The notes under the pieces are model-generated. The model searched no databases. It saw only the letters and a list, made by a program, of their open reading frames with translations, and was not told where the DNA came from. The position numbers and the translations under genes are program-made. 64,000 nucleotides of DNA from Marinobacter lipolyticus SM19 (GTDB lineage Bacteria > Pseudomonadota > Gammaproteobacteria > Pseudomonadales > Oleiphilaceae), in the NCBI RefSeq assembly GCF_000397065.2, contig NZ_KE007325.1:274495-338494 (forward strand), read 5' to 3'. Below, piece by piece: positions 17,509 to 26,700 of this stretch (its first letter is position 1; each line of letters starts with the position of its first letter).

Positions 17509-19751
17509 AGGTGGCCGTCCGTACCCTGTGTGAGTTCGCCGCTCGTCGTGGCGACCTGGACTTTCGTTATACCCCGGCACCCAGCGCTGAAGAGGGCATT
17601 GCCGGCCACCAGGCCATTCAGTCACGGCGTGGCTATGGCCATAAGAGCGAGTACTTACTGACCGGGGAGTGTCTGGGGTTAGTGCTCTCGGGGCGAGCGG
17701 ATGTTTACAATCCGCACAAGGGTCGGCTGGAGGAGATCAAAACCCACCGGGGTGACCTGTCCCGCATCCGTGAGCATCAGCGTGCACTCCATCGTGCGCA
17801 GCTCAGAGCCTACGGTGCCCTGCTGTGCCGGCAGGAAAACCGCAAAAAATTGGAACTTGCCCTGATCTATTACGACACCGGCAAGGATAAGGAAACCCCG
17901 GTAGCGGAAACCGCTACGGCGGATGAGCTCTGGCGGGAGCTTGAAGGGCTGTGCCAGCAGTACAAGGCCTGGGCAGAGCAGGAAGCACATCACCGGGAGC
18001 AGCGAAACGCCCTGCTGTCCGAATTGACGTTTCCCTTTGCCGAATTCCGGCCGCGGCAACGCCAGCTGGCTGAAACGGTCTATAAGAACTCTATGACATC
18101 CGGCGCTTTGTTGCTGGAGGCTCCCACTGGTCTGGGCAAAACCCTGGGTACCCTGTTCCCGGCCTTGATGGCCCTGCCGGCGGCGCAACAGGACCGGCTG
18201 TACTACCTCACCTGTCGTAATACCGCCCGCCAGCTCGCCATGGATGCGGTGACCCGTCTGCGTGCAGCCCAGAATCAGCCCCGCTGGCCGTTGCGAACCC
18301 TGGAGCTGGTGTCGAAAGACGATGCCTGTGAGCACCCGGACAAGGCCTGCCATGGTGATTCCTGTCCGCTGGCCAAAGGCTTTTTCGACCGCCTGCCGGA
18401 TGCCCGGGCCGAGGCTGCACAGACGGAAGATACGCTGGATCAGGCAACATTGGCGAAGATCGCCGCAAGTCATGGCATTTGCCCCTATTTTCTTGCCCAG
18501 GAGATGGCGCGCTGGTGTGACGTGGTGATTGGCGATGTGAACCGGCTGTTTGACCAGTCCGCCCTGCTCCACGGCCTGATTCGCCAGAATAACTGGAAGG
18601 CCAGCGTACTGGTGGATGAAGCCCACAATCTGGTGGACCGGGGCCGGGGCATGTATTCGGTACGGCTGGAACAGCAACGACTGCTGAAGGTGAAGAAGAG
18701 CGCCCCGAGACCGCTGAAATCGGCGATCGATCGCACCGCCCGGGCCTGGCAGAGTCTGATCCGGGATCATCAGAGGGATGACGAAACCCCGGTATTTCTC
18801 GACAATCTGTCCCCCCAGCTACTCGGGGCCTTGCAGGCCACGGTCTCCAACCTCACCGATTATCTGGCGGACAACCCGCCGGACCTCACCCTGCAGGAAC
18901 TGCTGTTTGAAAGCGTGGCCTTCATGAAGCTGGCGGAGTCCTTTGGCGATCATTCCCTGTGCGAATTCCAGCGCACCGGCCGGGGCCGGGCCAGTCTCAC
19001 CATTCAGAACCTGATACCGGCGGATTTTCTTCGGGAGCGGTTCGAAGCGGCGCAGTCGGTCCTGTTGTTCTCTGCCACATTAAGTCCTGGCGTCTACTAC
19101 CGGGACCTGCTGGGCATGCCGGAGGACACCCGCTTTACCTCCCTGCCCAGTCCGTTCAGTGCCGAGCAGTTGCAGGTGCAGTTCACGCCGGGCATCAGCA
19201 CCCGGCAGACCCATCGGGACGCCTCCCTGAGGCCGATAGCGGATCTCATCGCCCGGCAGTTCCGCGAACGGCCGGGTCACTACCTGGCGTTTTTCAGCAG
19301 CTTCAAGTACGCACGGGCGGTCAGTGAGACCCTTGCCAAAGAGGCGCCGGATGTTCCCCAGCGCTCTCAACAACCGGGCATGTCGCCGCAGCAACGAAGT
19401 GAATTTCTGGCAGGGTTTCAGAAGTCCGGGGGCAGTGTCGCATTTGCGGTACTGGGCGGCGTGTTCAGCGAGGGCATCGACCTGCCCGGCGACCAACTGA
19501 TTGGTGCCTTCGTGGCCACCCTCGGCCTGCCGCCCTTTGATGCCTGGCATGACATCCTCAAGGCCCGTCTTGAGCAACGATTCGGTGCCGGCTACGACTA
19601 CACCTATCAGATTCCCGGCCTGCAGAAGGTTGCCCAGGCTGCCGGGCGGGTGATCCGCACCCCGGAAGACCGGGGCGTGATCTGGCTGATTGATGACCGG
19701 TTTCTGAAACCGGCGATCCACTCGTTGTTACCGCGATGGTGGTTCCGATAA
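17505..19751 (+). CDS. XPD/DinG-family DNA helicase with N-terminal Cas4-like nuclease domain
   Basis: This 748-residue protein joins two activities. Residues about 1-170 look like a PD-(D/E)XK nuclease of Cas4/RecB type: Asp66 in GRAD, Glu77-Ile-Lys79 in EEIKTH, and Gln99...Tyr103 in QLRAY. The rest is a superfamily-2 helicase of XPD/DinG type with Walker A APTGLGKT (206-213), four cysteines placed for an Fe-S cluster (275, 282, 287, 326), DEAH (371-374), SEGIDLPGD, and QAAGRVIRTPEDRG as motif VI. Start is GTG overlapping the stop of the FAN1-type nuclease (GTGA). Partnership with FAN1 in branched or crosslinked DNA repair is an inference from the overlap. Confidence 0.85.
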   Translation: MKVAVRTLCEFAARRGDLDFRYTPAPSAEEGIAGHQAIQSRRGYGHKSEYLLTGECLGLVLSGRADVYNPHKGRLEEIKTHRGDLSRIREHQRALHRAQLRAYGALLCRQENRKKLELALIYYDTGKDKETPVAETATADELWRELEGLCQQYKAWAEQEAHHREQRNALLSELTFPFAEFRPRQRQLAETVYKNSMTSGALLLEAPTGLGKTLGTLFPALMALPAAQQDRLYYLTCRNTARQLAMDAVTRLRAAQNQPRWPLRTLELVSKDDACEHPDKACHGDSCPLAKGFFDRLPDARAEAAQTEDTLDQATLAKIAASHGICPYFLAQEMARWCDVVIGDVNRLFDQSALLHGLIRQNNWKASVLVDEAHNLVDRGRGMYSVRLEQQRLLKVKKSAPRPLKSAIDRTARAWQSLIRDHQRDDETPVFLDNLSPQLLGALQATVSNLTDYLADNPPDLTLQELLFESVAFMKLAESFGDHSLCEFQRTGRGRASLTIQNLIPADFLRERFEAAQSVLLFSATLSPGVYYRDLLGMPEDTRFTSLPSPFSAEQLQVQFTPGISTRQTHRDASLRPIADLIARQFRERPGHYLAFFSSFKYARAVSETLAKEAPDVPQRSQQPGMSPQQRSEFLAGFQKSGGSVAFAVLGGVFSEGIDLPGDQLIGAFVATLGLPPFDAWHDILKARLEQRFGAGYDYTYQIPGLQKVAQAAGRVIRTPEDRGVIWLIDDRFLKPAIHSLLPRWWFR

Positions 19752-19780
19752 CCCAGTTGCCATCCGGGGGCGGAGCCGGG

Positions 19781-22309
19781 TCAGGATTTCGGATGTTTCC
19801 GTAACGAGGATTCCAGCTTCTTGGTGTCGGTAATATCCACCAGGGTGATGACGACCCCGTCAATCACATTATCCAGCCGCCGGTAGGGGATGATCCTGAC
19901 CGAAAACCAGCGATCATCCGTTGTCGTGATCTGCTTTTCGCTGACCGCCAGGGTACTCAGGGTGTGCCGGGCGTCTTCCTGAAGCTCCGGATAACTGAGA
20001 TAGGTGGTCAGGTCACTGAGTGGACGGCCGATGTCGCTCTCGCGCAGGCTGATAATGGTTGCGGCCCGCTCGGTGTAGCGCCGCACATTCAGGTCTTGAT
20101 CCAGGAACAGTACCGCGATTTCAATACTGTTGAGCACATTCTGCATATCGCTCTGGGCGAGCGAGAGGTCATCCAGCTTGGTTTGCAGCTCGGTGTTGAT
20201 GGTTTGCAGTTCCTCGTTCATCGACTGCATTTCTTCCTTGGAGGTTGTCAGTTCCTCATTGGTGGACTGCAACTCCTCATTGGTCGATTGAAGCTCTTCA
20301 TTCGATGCCTGCAGTTCTTCCCGGGATACCCTCGCCTGTTCCCTGAGACTTTCGATTTCCTGCTGGTACCGCTGAATCTCCGCATCGTGGTCCGGATTGG
20401 CGGCTGACGCTTTTTTGTGGCGCTTGGGTGCGACCTGGTCAGGCGCGTCGTGGAACACCACCATGGTCATGCCCTTCAGCGCCTCGGGCTTACTGAAGGC
20501 CTGAATGGAAAGGTCGACGGCTTGTGTGCCGGTGCCTGTCTGTACCAACACGCCTTTAAGCTCCACCGGCTCGGTCTGGGCAGATGCCTGTTTCAGCGCG
20601 GTATACAGTGGCTCCCGCAACCCGTCACGGGCCATGGCATGGATGTTCCAGTTGGCCTTACCGGCGGCGGGTTCCAGGTACTTGCCGGTACGCCCGCTGA
20701 TGTACACGATGTCAGCATCGGCATTGAGCAGCACCGCGGCAGGCGAATACACCTGTAACAGCACATGATCCGCTGCGGACTGCAGGTTGCTGTGGGCCTC
20801 CTGTGGGGGAACCTGGTTGGATGGCACGGATTGCTCCTTGGGCATAGTGGACAGCGGCGGAAACGATTTTAGCAGGAAGTCGGTGTGGCGGTTGGACTGG
20901 TAGGGTTTGCTCCGATAGAGGCGCATTTTGGGCTTCAACGGTGCGAACAGATGATTCAGCCGGCCAACGGTTTCGGAACTGCCCAGCATCAGTAGCCCGT
21001 TGGGGCGAAGACTGTAGTGGAACAGGGGCAGTATCCGGCGCTGCAGTGTCAGATCAAAATAAATCAGCAGGTTACGGCAGGATATCAGGTCCAGCTTGGT
21101 AAACGGTGGATCGAGAATGACGTCGTGCCGTGCAAACAACACCTTGCCCCGAATCGATGGTCGTATCTGGTAGTAATTATCGTGTTTGACGAAAAAGCGC
21201 GCCAGTCGGGCCTCGGACACGGTGTCTTCAATATTCAGTGGGTATTGCCCTCGCCGCGCCACGTTAATGGATTCCGGACTGATGTCGGAAGCAAAGATCT
21301 GCAGGTCCAGCTTCCGGTCAGGTTCGATGTGGTCCAGCGCTTCGGTGAACGCAATTGCCAGGGAATAGGCCTCTTCCCCGGTTGAGCAGCCCACTACCCA
21401 GACCCGTAAAGTGTGTTCCGGTGGCAGTAGGGAAAGGAGTTCCGGCAACCCGGTATTGATCAGATACTCCCAGGTATCGGGATCCCGAAAAAACTGGGTA
21501 ACGCCGATCAGCAATTCCCGGAACAACAGCTCTATTTCCTGGTTGTTTTCGGCGAGGAAGTGGGTGTAATCGGCCAGATCCGACATACCATGGATCGCCA
21601 TGCGGCGCTCAATCCGGCGGTTCAGGGTGGTGGGCTTGTAAAGTGAAAAATCGTGTCGGGATTGCTGTCGCAGCAGGCGAAGGATCGGGTCCAGTCGTGT
21701 CAGCGAGGTGTGAGCGTGATGGTTTTGTTCCGGACTTTGGCCCGGCTCGGGAACACGTCGGACATAGGCCAGTATACGATCCGGTAATTCATCGGCCGGT
21801 GCCACAATATCGGCACAGCCGGCGGCTATGGCGTTTCTGGGCATGGGATCGAACTGGGCGGATTCAGGGGTCTGTACCACCGTCAGCCCGCCGGTGGCCT
21901 TGATGGCCTGCAGGCCCAGGGTGCCGTCTGAGCCCATGCCGGAAAGCACAACGGCAATAGCCCGCTCATTCAGTGCGCTGGCCAGCGATGAGAACAGCAC
22001 GTTGATGGGCAGGCGCAAGCCTCGGGGTTGGGCTGGCTGATCCAGTTTCAGGGTGTTGTCGACCACCCGCAGCTCCCGGTTCGGGGGGATGACATAGACG
22101 GAATCCCCACGAACGGGCATGTTCTGCTCCGCTTCATACACCGGCATTTCGGTAAAGCGTTGCAGCAGTTCGGGCAACATCGCCTTTTGGGTCGGATCCA
22201 GATGCTGCACTACCAGAAACGCCATGCCGGTATCGCATGGCGTATTGCGGAAAAAGTCTTCGAGGGAAGCCAGACCGCCGGCGGAAGCGCCTATACCGAC
22301 GATACGCAT
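19781..22309 (-). CDS. CheB-CheR fusion protein with coiled coil and PAS domain
   Basis: The 842-residue protein has a CheB methylesterase domain with its catalytic triad visible (Ser9 in GASAGG, His37 in QHLDP, Asp129 in GMGSDGTLG), a CheR methyltransferase domain (about 210-470, with VVGCSTGEEAYSLAI for S-adenosylmethionine), a long EELQSTNEEL-type heptad coiled coil (about 655-715) and a PAS domain (about 720-835). Larger relatives continue into a histidine kinase; this one stops after PAS, and no receiver domain precedes CheB. It starts in an ATGA overlap with the PAS gene upstream. No chemoreceptor lies nearby, so the methylated partner is unknown. It converges on the helicase gene with a 29-bp gap. 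Confidence 0.88.
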   Translation of the reverse strand: MRIVGIGASAGGLASLEDFFRNTPCDTGMAFLVVQHLDPTQKAMLPELLQRFTEMPVYEAEQNMPVRGDSVYVIPPNRELRVVDNTLKLDQPAQPRGLRLPINVLFSSLASALNERAIAVVLSGMGSDGTLGLQAIKATGGLTVVQTPESAQFDPMPRNAIAAGCADIVAPADELPDRILAYVRRVPEPGQSPEQNHHAHTSLTRLDPILRLLRQQSRHDFSLYKPTTLNRRIERRMAIHGMSDLADYTHFLAENNQEIELLFRELLIGVTQFFRDPDTWEYLINTGLPELLSLLPPEHTLRVWVVGCSTGEEAYSLAIAFTEALDHIEPDRKLDLQIFASDISPESINVARRGQYPLNIEDTVSEARLARFFVKHDNYYQIRPSIRGKVLFARHDVILDPPFTKLDLISCRNLLIYFDLTLQRRILPLFHYSLRPNGLLMLGSSETVGRLNHLFAPLKPKMRLYRSKPYQSNRHTDFLLKSFPPLSTMPKEQSVPSNQVPPQEAHSNLQSAADHVLLQVYSPAAVLLNADADIVYISGRTGKYLEPAAGKANWNIHAMARDGLREPLYTALKQASAQTEPVELKGVLVQTGTGTQAVDLSIQAFSKPEALKGMTMVVFHDAPDQVAPKRHKKASAANPDHDAEIQRYQQEIESLREQARVSREELQASNEELQSTNEELQSTNEELTTSKEEMQSMNEELQTINTELQTKLDDLSLAQSDMQNVLNSIEIAVLFLDQDLNVRRYTERAATIISLRESDIGRPLSDLTTYLSYPELQEDARHTLSTLAVSEKQITTTDDRWFSVRIIPYRRLDNVIDGVVITLVDITDTKKLESSLRKHPKS

Positions 22310-22926
22310 CAGGAGCTGGCGGAGGGTGTCATGGCTTCAGTCAGTATCATCAGAATACTGTCCTCGGAAACGGCAGACCTTGAGTTGATTATCAGCCTCC
22401 TGCGATCAGGGAGCTCGACCACCACACTTTTAGTGGGTTGTCTGCCTGAGCCTTGTTCCTCAGTATTCCTGAACAGTGCGTCCACCGAGCCTTTCTGGTC
22501 GGGGGCCAGAAGCGCGCTCAGGGGCTTGCCGGTCAGCGGCTGCGCGGAATCACCGAAAAGTAGGTCTGCGGCCTGATTACCCTCAATAATTTCACCATCG
22601 TTGGCGACGACCAGATAGGCAGCGGGAGCCTGCGCATAGAGTGATTTGTAGTGTGCCAGTTCCTCGGTGATTTCCTGTTCGTTGGCCTGAAGCTGCTCAT
22701 ACAGAAGATCAAGCTCCACCTGATAAGTCTGCATCTCATGGAGCAACTTGAGGGCGTCGGCAGCGGATTCGGGATTGCTCGCACGTTGGTAAAGCAGTTG
22801 CAGCGCATCCACGCTGAGCGATCCGCCACGGTTGGATGGCGGCACGCCGTGGTCGATCAGGTCCCTGGCGCTGCGGCGCAGCCGGTCATGGCTTTCGGAA
22901 TTCGGCTTTCCGTGGGTGTTGTCCAT
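22309..22926 (-). CDS. PAS-domain protein, partner of CheB-CheR
   Basis: A 205-residue soluble protein. Residues about 45-100 form an alpha-helical, partly coiled segment (LLHEMQTYQVELDLLYEQLQAN), followed by a PAS domain (about 105-195) with the typical APAAYLVVANDGEIIEGNQAA opening. It has no output domain of its own. The start at 22926 is chosen over an upstream ATG because GGAGG lies six bases before it. The stop overlaps the start of cheB-cheR, so the two are made together and may form a sensory pair; that link is inferred from gene order and shared coiled-coil character. Confidence 0.75.
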   Translation of the reverse strand: MDNTHGKPNSESHDRLRRSARDLIDHGVPPSNRGGSLSVDALQLLYQRASNPESAADALKLLHEMQTYQVELDLLYEQLQANEQEITEELAHYKSLYAQAPAAYLVVANDGEIIEGNQAADLLFGDSAQPLTGKPLSALLAPDQKGSVDALFRNTEEQGSGRQPTKSVVVELPDRRRLIINSRSAVSEDSILMILTEAMTPSASS

Positions 22927-23114
22927 AGTGCCTCCTAAAAATGCGCCTCCCAAAACCGGCTTTCTGTTTACGTCTATTGAGTCTACTCCACCTTGAGGCC
23001 CCGAAATAGCAAGCGTTGGGTGTTTCAGCACAGGGCGAACCTTTTGTGTGCGTTAGCGAACGGACGGTGTTCGGGCTTGGCCCTAGTGTTAGAGACAAGG
23101 AATGTTGTCGGACC

Positions 23115-23158
23115 GTTATGGCCCGGCCGTGCCCGGAATCATAACAGAGGGCCGGGCC
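23115..23158 (+). promoter_or_regulatory. Competing inverted repeats in the leader of the DUF4398 operon
   Basis: GGCCCGGCC (23120-23128) is perfectly complementary to GGCCGGGCC (23150-23158). GTTATG (23115-23120) is complementary to CATAAC (23140-23145) and overlaps the first stem, so the two folds interfere. The set ends 25 nt before the ATG at 23184, in the 257-bp gap between the divergent PAS and lipoprotein genes. It could affect translation or be a protein site; nothing else recognisable is in the gap apart from an expected promoter. Confidence 0.35.
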
Positions 23159-23183
23159 GTTCCGTGGCATAAGGAGCCTCGCT

Positions 23184-23585
23184 ATGAAGACGCACACAAT
23201 CCGGCGGGCCGCTGAACGTATCGGCCTGTTCACCACTTTGTTTCTTGCAACGCTGACTCTGGTCGCCTGTGCGTCTGCTCCGTTGCCACCGACAGAATCA
23301 CTGAACGCGGCCAGAGATGCCATTGCCAGTGCGGAACAGGCCGACGCCCGACGCTATGCCGGCGCCGAACTGGAAGAGGCGAACAGGCATCTGGCGGAAG
23401 CCGATCAGGCTGTCGAGAAGGAACGGATGACCGAGGCTGACCGCCTGGCCAAACAGGCCCGCGTTGCCGCACAACTGGCAATCGCGAGGACGGAACTGGC
23501 GAAGGCCGCCGCAATCAATCGTGAAATGGGGCGAGGCGCCGAGGCTCTGGATGAAGAAATGCAGCGCCAGGGGGATCAGCAATGA
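23184..23585 (+). CDS. DUF4398 lipoprotein
   Basis: The 133-residue protein has a lipoprotein signal with lipobox LVAC (Cys at about residue 29), then one helical DUF4398-like domain rich in Ala and Glu (NAARDAIASAEQADARRYAGAELEEANRHLAEADQAV). It should be anchored in the outer membrane facing the periplasm. The family is often linked to OmpA-like lipoproteins, as here: its stop overlaps the start of the next gene (ATGA). Its mechanical or signalling role is unknown. Confidence 0.8.
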   Translation: MKTHTIRRAAERIGLFTTLFLATLTLVACASAPLPPTESLNAARDAIASAEQADARRYAGAELEEANRHLAEADQAVEKERMTEADRLAKQARVAAQLAIARTELAKAAAINREMGRGAEALDEEMQRQGDQQ

Positions 23586-24448
23586 CTATCTTATCGTTTT
23601 TGAAACCGGTTCCAGGCTTAAAAACCGGCGCCGTGGCAGTGCTTTCCTCGGTGCTGCTGACCGCCTGTGCCACATCGCCAACGAGCCCTGATGGCTCCGA
23701 GGACGTGCGTGCCAAATTGATGGAGCTGCAACAGAACCCGGACATGATGACCCATGCCCGCATCGAACTGCGTGATGCGGAAGCGGCCGTGCAGCTTGCT
23801 GAACAGCCGCTGGATGATGACGAAGCGGCGCTGGCGGCTCACCGTATTTACATGGCCGACCGGATGGTTGAAATTGCCCGTGCCAAAGGCGAGATCGGTC
23901 TGCTGGAAGCTGATCGGGCGCTGTTGGGCGAGCAACGCGACGCAGCCAGGCTAGCGGCACGGACTCGTGAGGCCGACCAGGCACACGCCGATGCTGAGAG
24001 TGCGCGCAGCGCACAGGCAGATGCCGCCGCCCTGGCTTCCCGTGAAGCAGAGGAATTGCAACGACAGATCGATACCCTGGAGGCCGAAGCGACCGAGCGC
24101 GGGTTGGTACTGACCCTGGGCGACGTACTGTTTGCCACCGGGAGCGCGGAGATTCAGGGAGGCACTAACCAGAACCTCGAGAAGCTGGCGAACTTTCTGA
24201 AACAGTATCCCGACCGCAATGTGTTGATTGAAGGCCATACGGATAATGTGGGTAGTGCCGCGTTTAATCAGAATCTCTCACGCCAGCGGGCAGAGTCGGT
24301 CCGGCGTTTTCTGACGGGCCGGGGCATCGAAAGCCGCAGACTGTCGGTGTACGGATATGGTTTTGAACGACCGGTCGCCATCAACGACAGCGCAACGGGG
24401 CGCCAGCAGAACCGCCGTGTTGAAGTCATCATCGAAAACAGGGAGTAG
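23582..24448 (+). CDS. OmpA-family lipoprotein with DUF4398-like helical region
   Basis: A 288-residue lipoprotein with lipobox LTAC (about residues 26-29), a long helical region (about 45-175) of the same Ala/Glu-rich type as its neighbour, and a C-terminal OmpA peptidoglycan-binding domain (about 180-288) with LGDVLFATGSAEI, the EGHTDNVGS motif and NRRVEVIIE. The OmpA domain should bind meso-diaminopimelate in the cell wall while the lipid sits in the outer membrane. It overlaps the previous gene by four bases and is followed three bases later by a diguanylate cyclase, so envelope state and c-di-GMP output may be linked. Confidence 0.87.
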   Translation: MTILSFLKPVPGLKTGAVAVLSSVLLTACATSPTSPDGSEDVRAKLMELQQNPDMMTHARIELRDAEAAVQLAEQPLDDDEAALAAHRIYMADRMVEIARAKGEIGLLEADRALLGEQRDAARLAARTREADQAHADAESARSAQADAAALASREAEELQRQIDTLEAEATERGLVLTLGDVLFATGSAEIQGGTNQNLEKLANFLKQYPDRNVLIEGHTDNVGSAAFNQNLSRQRAESVRRFLTGRGIESRRLSVYGYGFERPVAINDSATGRQQNRRVEVIIENRE

Positions 24449-24451
24449 TGC

Positions 24452-25813
24452 ATGCTGCGATATCGCGATTTCTTCCCGATGGCGGCAGACACCCAGGCCA
24501 ATGCCGGAAAGGGCAAGGGCATTCCACTGAGTGATGCCTTGCCGCTGGGCATTTTGGTGACGGATCAATATGGCAAATGCATCTACAGCAATGCGGCCTA
24601 CCAGAAACTCTGTGGCTGGACCAGCGACGAGCTGATCGGCTCGCACTGGTGCTCGGTGATCCATCCGCTGGATCATGACAGGATCCTTCGGCACTGGAAT
24701 GCGGCGGTGCAGGGGCATAAGCCGTTCCTGTGTGAAATGCGGTTAAAACGTGCGAACGGCGAGGTTATCTGGGCCCGCCATAACGCGGCGATGCAGACCG
24801 ACAATGAGCCCGGCGACGGCTATGTGCATACGATTGAGGACATCAGCACCTACAAAGCCCACGAGAGGGCTGGGCGCAAGGCTGAGGAGCAACTGTATGA
24901 GGAAAGGGAGCGCGCCCAGGTGACCCTCGACTCTATCGGTGATGCGGTATTGAGCACCGATATTGACGGGCGTGTTTCCTACATGAACGTGGTGGCGGAG
25001 ACACTGACCGGCTTCAGCCGCTACGAAGCCATCGGTCGGCCCCTGAGCGACATTTTTCGAGTGGTGGATGCGGGTACCCACAAGCCGAAAGCCGATCCGG
25101 CCCGGCGAGCCATTCAGTCAGACAGCATTGTCGCACTGGAAGCGAACGCCCTGTTGGTCGCCAAGGATGGTGTGGAGCTGGCAATCGAGGATTCCGCGGC
25201 CCCTATCCACAACCGTTTTGGCGTGGTTGTCGGAGCCGTGATTGTGTTTCACGATGCCCGCTTTTCCCGGGAAACCACCGCCCGCATGGCGTACCTTGCA
25301 CAGCACGATGAGCTGACCGGCCTGCACAACCGCAGTGCATTCTACGAGCGTTTTGAGCAGTCCCTGGCACTGGCGCGGCGCCACGGCAAACAGATGGGCC
25401 TGCTGTTTATTGACCTTGATAATTTCAAGGATATCAATGACGTTCTCGGCCATGGCAGCGGTGATGTTATCCTGGCCGCACTGGCCGGAAAACTGAAGAC
25501 CTGTGTAAGGGCGGCGGATACTGTTTGCCGCTATGGTGGCGATGAGTTTGTGGTGTTATTGGGCGAGATCGCTCAGCCCGATCACGCCTTTGCCGTCGCC
25601 GACAAAATTCGTGAAGCTGTGGCTATCCCCATGGAGATTGATGGGCATAATGTGGCGCTTAAGCTCAGTATTGGGGTGAGCGTGTATCCCGACAACGGGG
25701 AAACCGCCAACGAGCTCCTCAAAAAAGCGGATACCGCCATGTACCAGATCAAGATACTGAATCGGCGGCCCGTGATCGGAAATCTGATGCAAGATCCGGA
25801 GAGTCGACAGTAA
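24452..25813 (+). CDS. PAS-PAS-GGDEF diguanylate cyclase
   Basis: A 453-residue cytoplasmic protein with two PAS domains (about 27-140 and 155-270) and a GGDEF domain (about 280-445). The active-site motif GGDEF is intact at 362-366, and the product-inhibition site RxxD is present at 353-356 (RAAD), so it should make c-di-GMP and be feedback controlled. There is no EAL domain and no transmembrane segment. GGGAG about eight bases upstream supports the ATG at 24452; Met10 is a second possibility. Third gene of a run with two envelope lipoproteins; its 3' end converges on the Crp/Fnr gene with a 5-bp gap. Confidence 0.9.
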   Translation: MLRYRDFFPMAADTQANAGKGKGIPLSDALPLGILVTDQYGKCIYSNAAYQKLCGWTSDELIGSHWCSVIHPLDHDRILRHWNAAVQGHKPFLCEMRLKRANGEVIWARHNAAMQTDNEPGDGYVHTIEDISTYKAHERAGRKAEEQLYEERERAQVTLDSIGDAVLSTDIDGRVSYMNVVAETLTGFSRYEAIGRPLSDIFRVVDAGTHKPKADPARRAIQSDSIVALEANALLVAKDGVELAIEDSAAPIHNRFGVVVGAVIVFHDARFSRETTARMAYLAQHDELTGLHNRSAFYERFEQSLALARRHGKQMGLLFIDLDNFKDINDVLGHGSGDVILAALAGKLKTCVRAADTVCRYGGDEFVVLLGEIAQPDHAFAVADKIREAVAIPMEIDGHNVALKLSIGVSVYPDNGETANELLKKADTAMYQIKILNRRPVIGNLMQDPESRQ

Positions 25814-25818
25814 CCGGG

Positions 25819-26541
25819 CTAGTACCTGAAGTTGTCGGGTGCCAGGCGATCGGTTTCCCGTTTCACCACGGCGTAGCATTCACAGCAAAGCGTTTCGAGG
25901 CGTGCCCGGTCAAGGACGGTTATGTGACCACGGTGATATTCAATGATGCCTAGTTTCTGCAACTTGCCGGCGGCTTCGGTGACGCCTTCCCAGCGGACGC
26001 CCAGCATGTTGGCGATGAGTTCCTGGGTCATCGTCAGCCGGTTGTCCGGGAGGCGATCAAGAGATAACAGTAGCCAGCGGCACAGTTGCTGGTCGATTGA
26101 GTGGTGGCGATTACATACAGCGGTCTGGGACATCTGGGTGATCAGCGCCTGGGTATAGCGCAACATCAGGACCCGCACATCGGCATGGTTGTTGAACTCA
26201 GCCTTCAGTTCCGTTGAGGGCATCCGGTAAGCGGCCCCCCGGCTTTGCACAATGGAACGGCTGGGGGTGCTGTCTCCTCCCATGAATACCGCAATACCGG
26301 CCATGCCTTCGTTACCCACCACCGAGATTTCTGCAGATGCGCCGTTGAGCATCACGTAAAGCAGGGAAATGATGCAGCTGGTGGGGAAATAGACATACTC
26401 GATAGGCTGGCCGGATTCGTAAATCACGTCACCCAGATTCAGTTCAATCAGTGTGAGTCGTGGGAATATTCGCTCCTTGGCGCCGTCTGGCAAGGCTGCC
26501 AGTAACAGATTCTGCTCGAGGATGGTCGGTGAGACAGTCAT
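25819..26541 (-). CDS. Crp/Fnr-family transcriptional regulator
   Basis: A 240-residue regulator with an N-terminal cyclic-nucleotide-binding-like beta barrel (about 10-130, GDVIYESGQPIEYVYFPTSCIISLL) and a C-terminal winged helix (about 165-225, TQELIANMLGVRWEGVTEAAGKLQKLGIIEYHRGHITVLD). It lacks the Fnr N-terminal cysteine cluster, and the cAMP-contact pattern of Crp is not evident, so the ligand is unknown. The start is placed at 26541 because GGGAGGTGAAT precedes that ATG. The divergent c-di-GMP and lipoprotein genes are possible targets, but no binding site was identified. Confidence 0.85.
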   Translation of the reverse strand: MTVSPTILEQNLLLAALPDGAKERIFPRLTLIELNLGDVIYESGQPIEYVYFPTSCIISLLYVMLNGASAEISVVGNEGMAGIAVFMGGDSTPSRSIVQSRGAAYRMPSTELKAEFNNHADVRVLMLRYTQALITQMSQTAVCNRHHSIDQQLCRWLLLSLDRLPDNRLTMTQELIANMLGVRWEGVTEAAGKLQKLGIIEYHRGHITVLDRARLETLCCECYAVVKRETDRLAPDNFRY

Positions 26542-26700
26542 ATTCACCTCCCTGGCGAAGCTGTGGTTGATGAGAACTGAGCTCATCAGTAACCATGTGA
26601 CGCTAACACAAAGTCAGCACTCTGGCTTCAATATTATAGCGTAATGGATTCCGCCGTTGTGTCAGACGCAGGTTGTCCGGTCGCCCCGGGAGTTGTTGAA

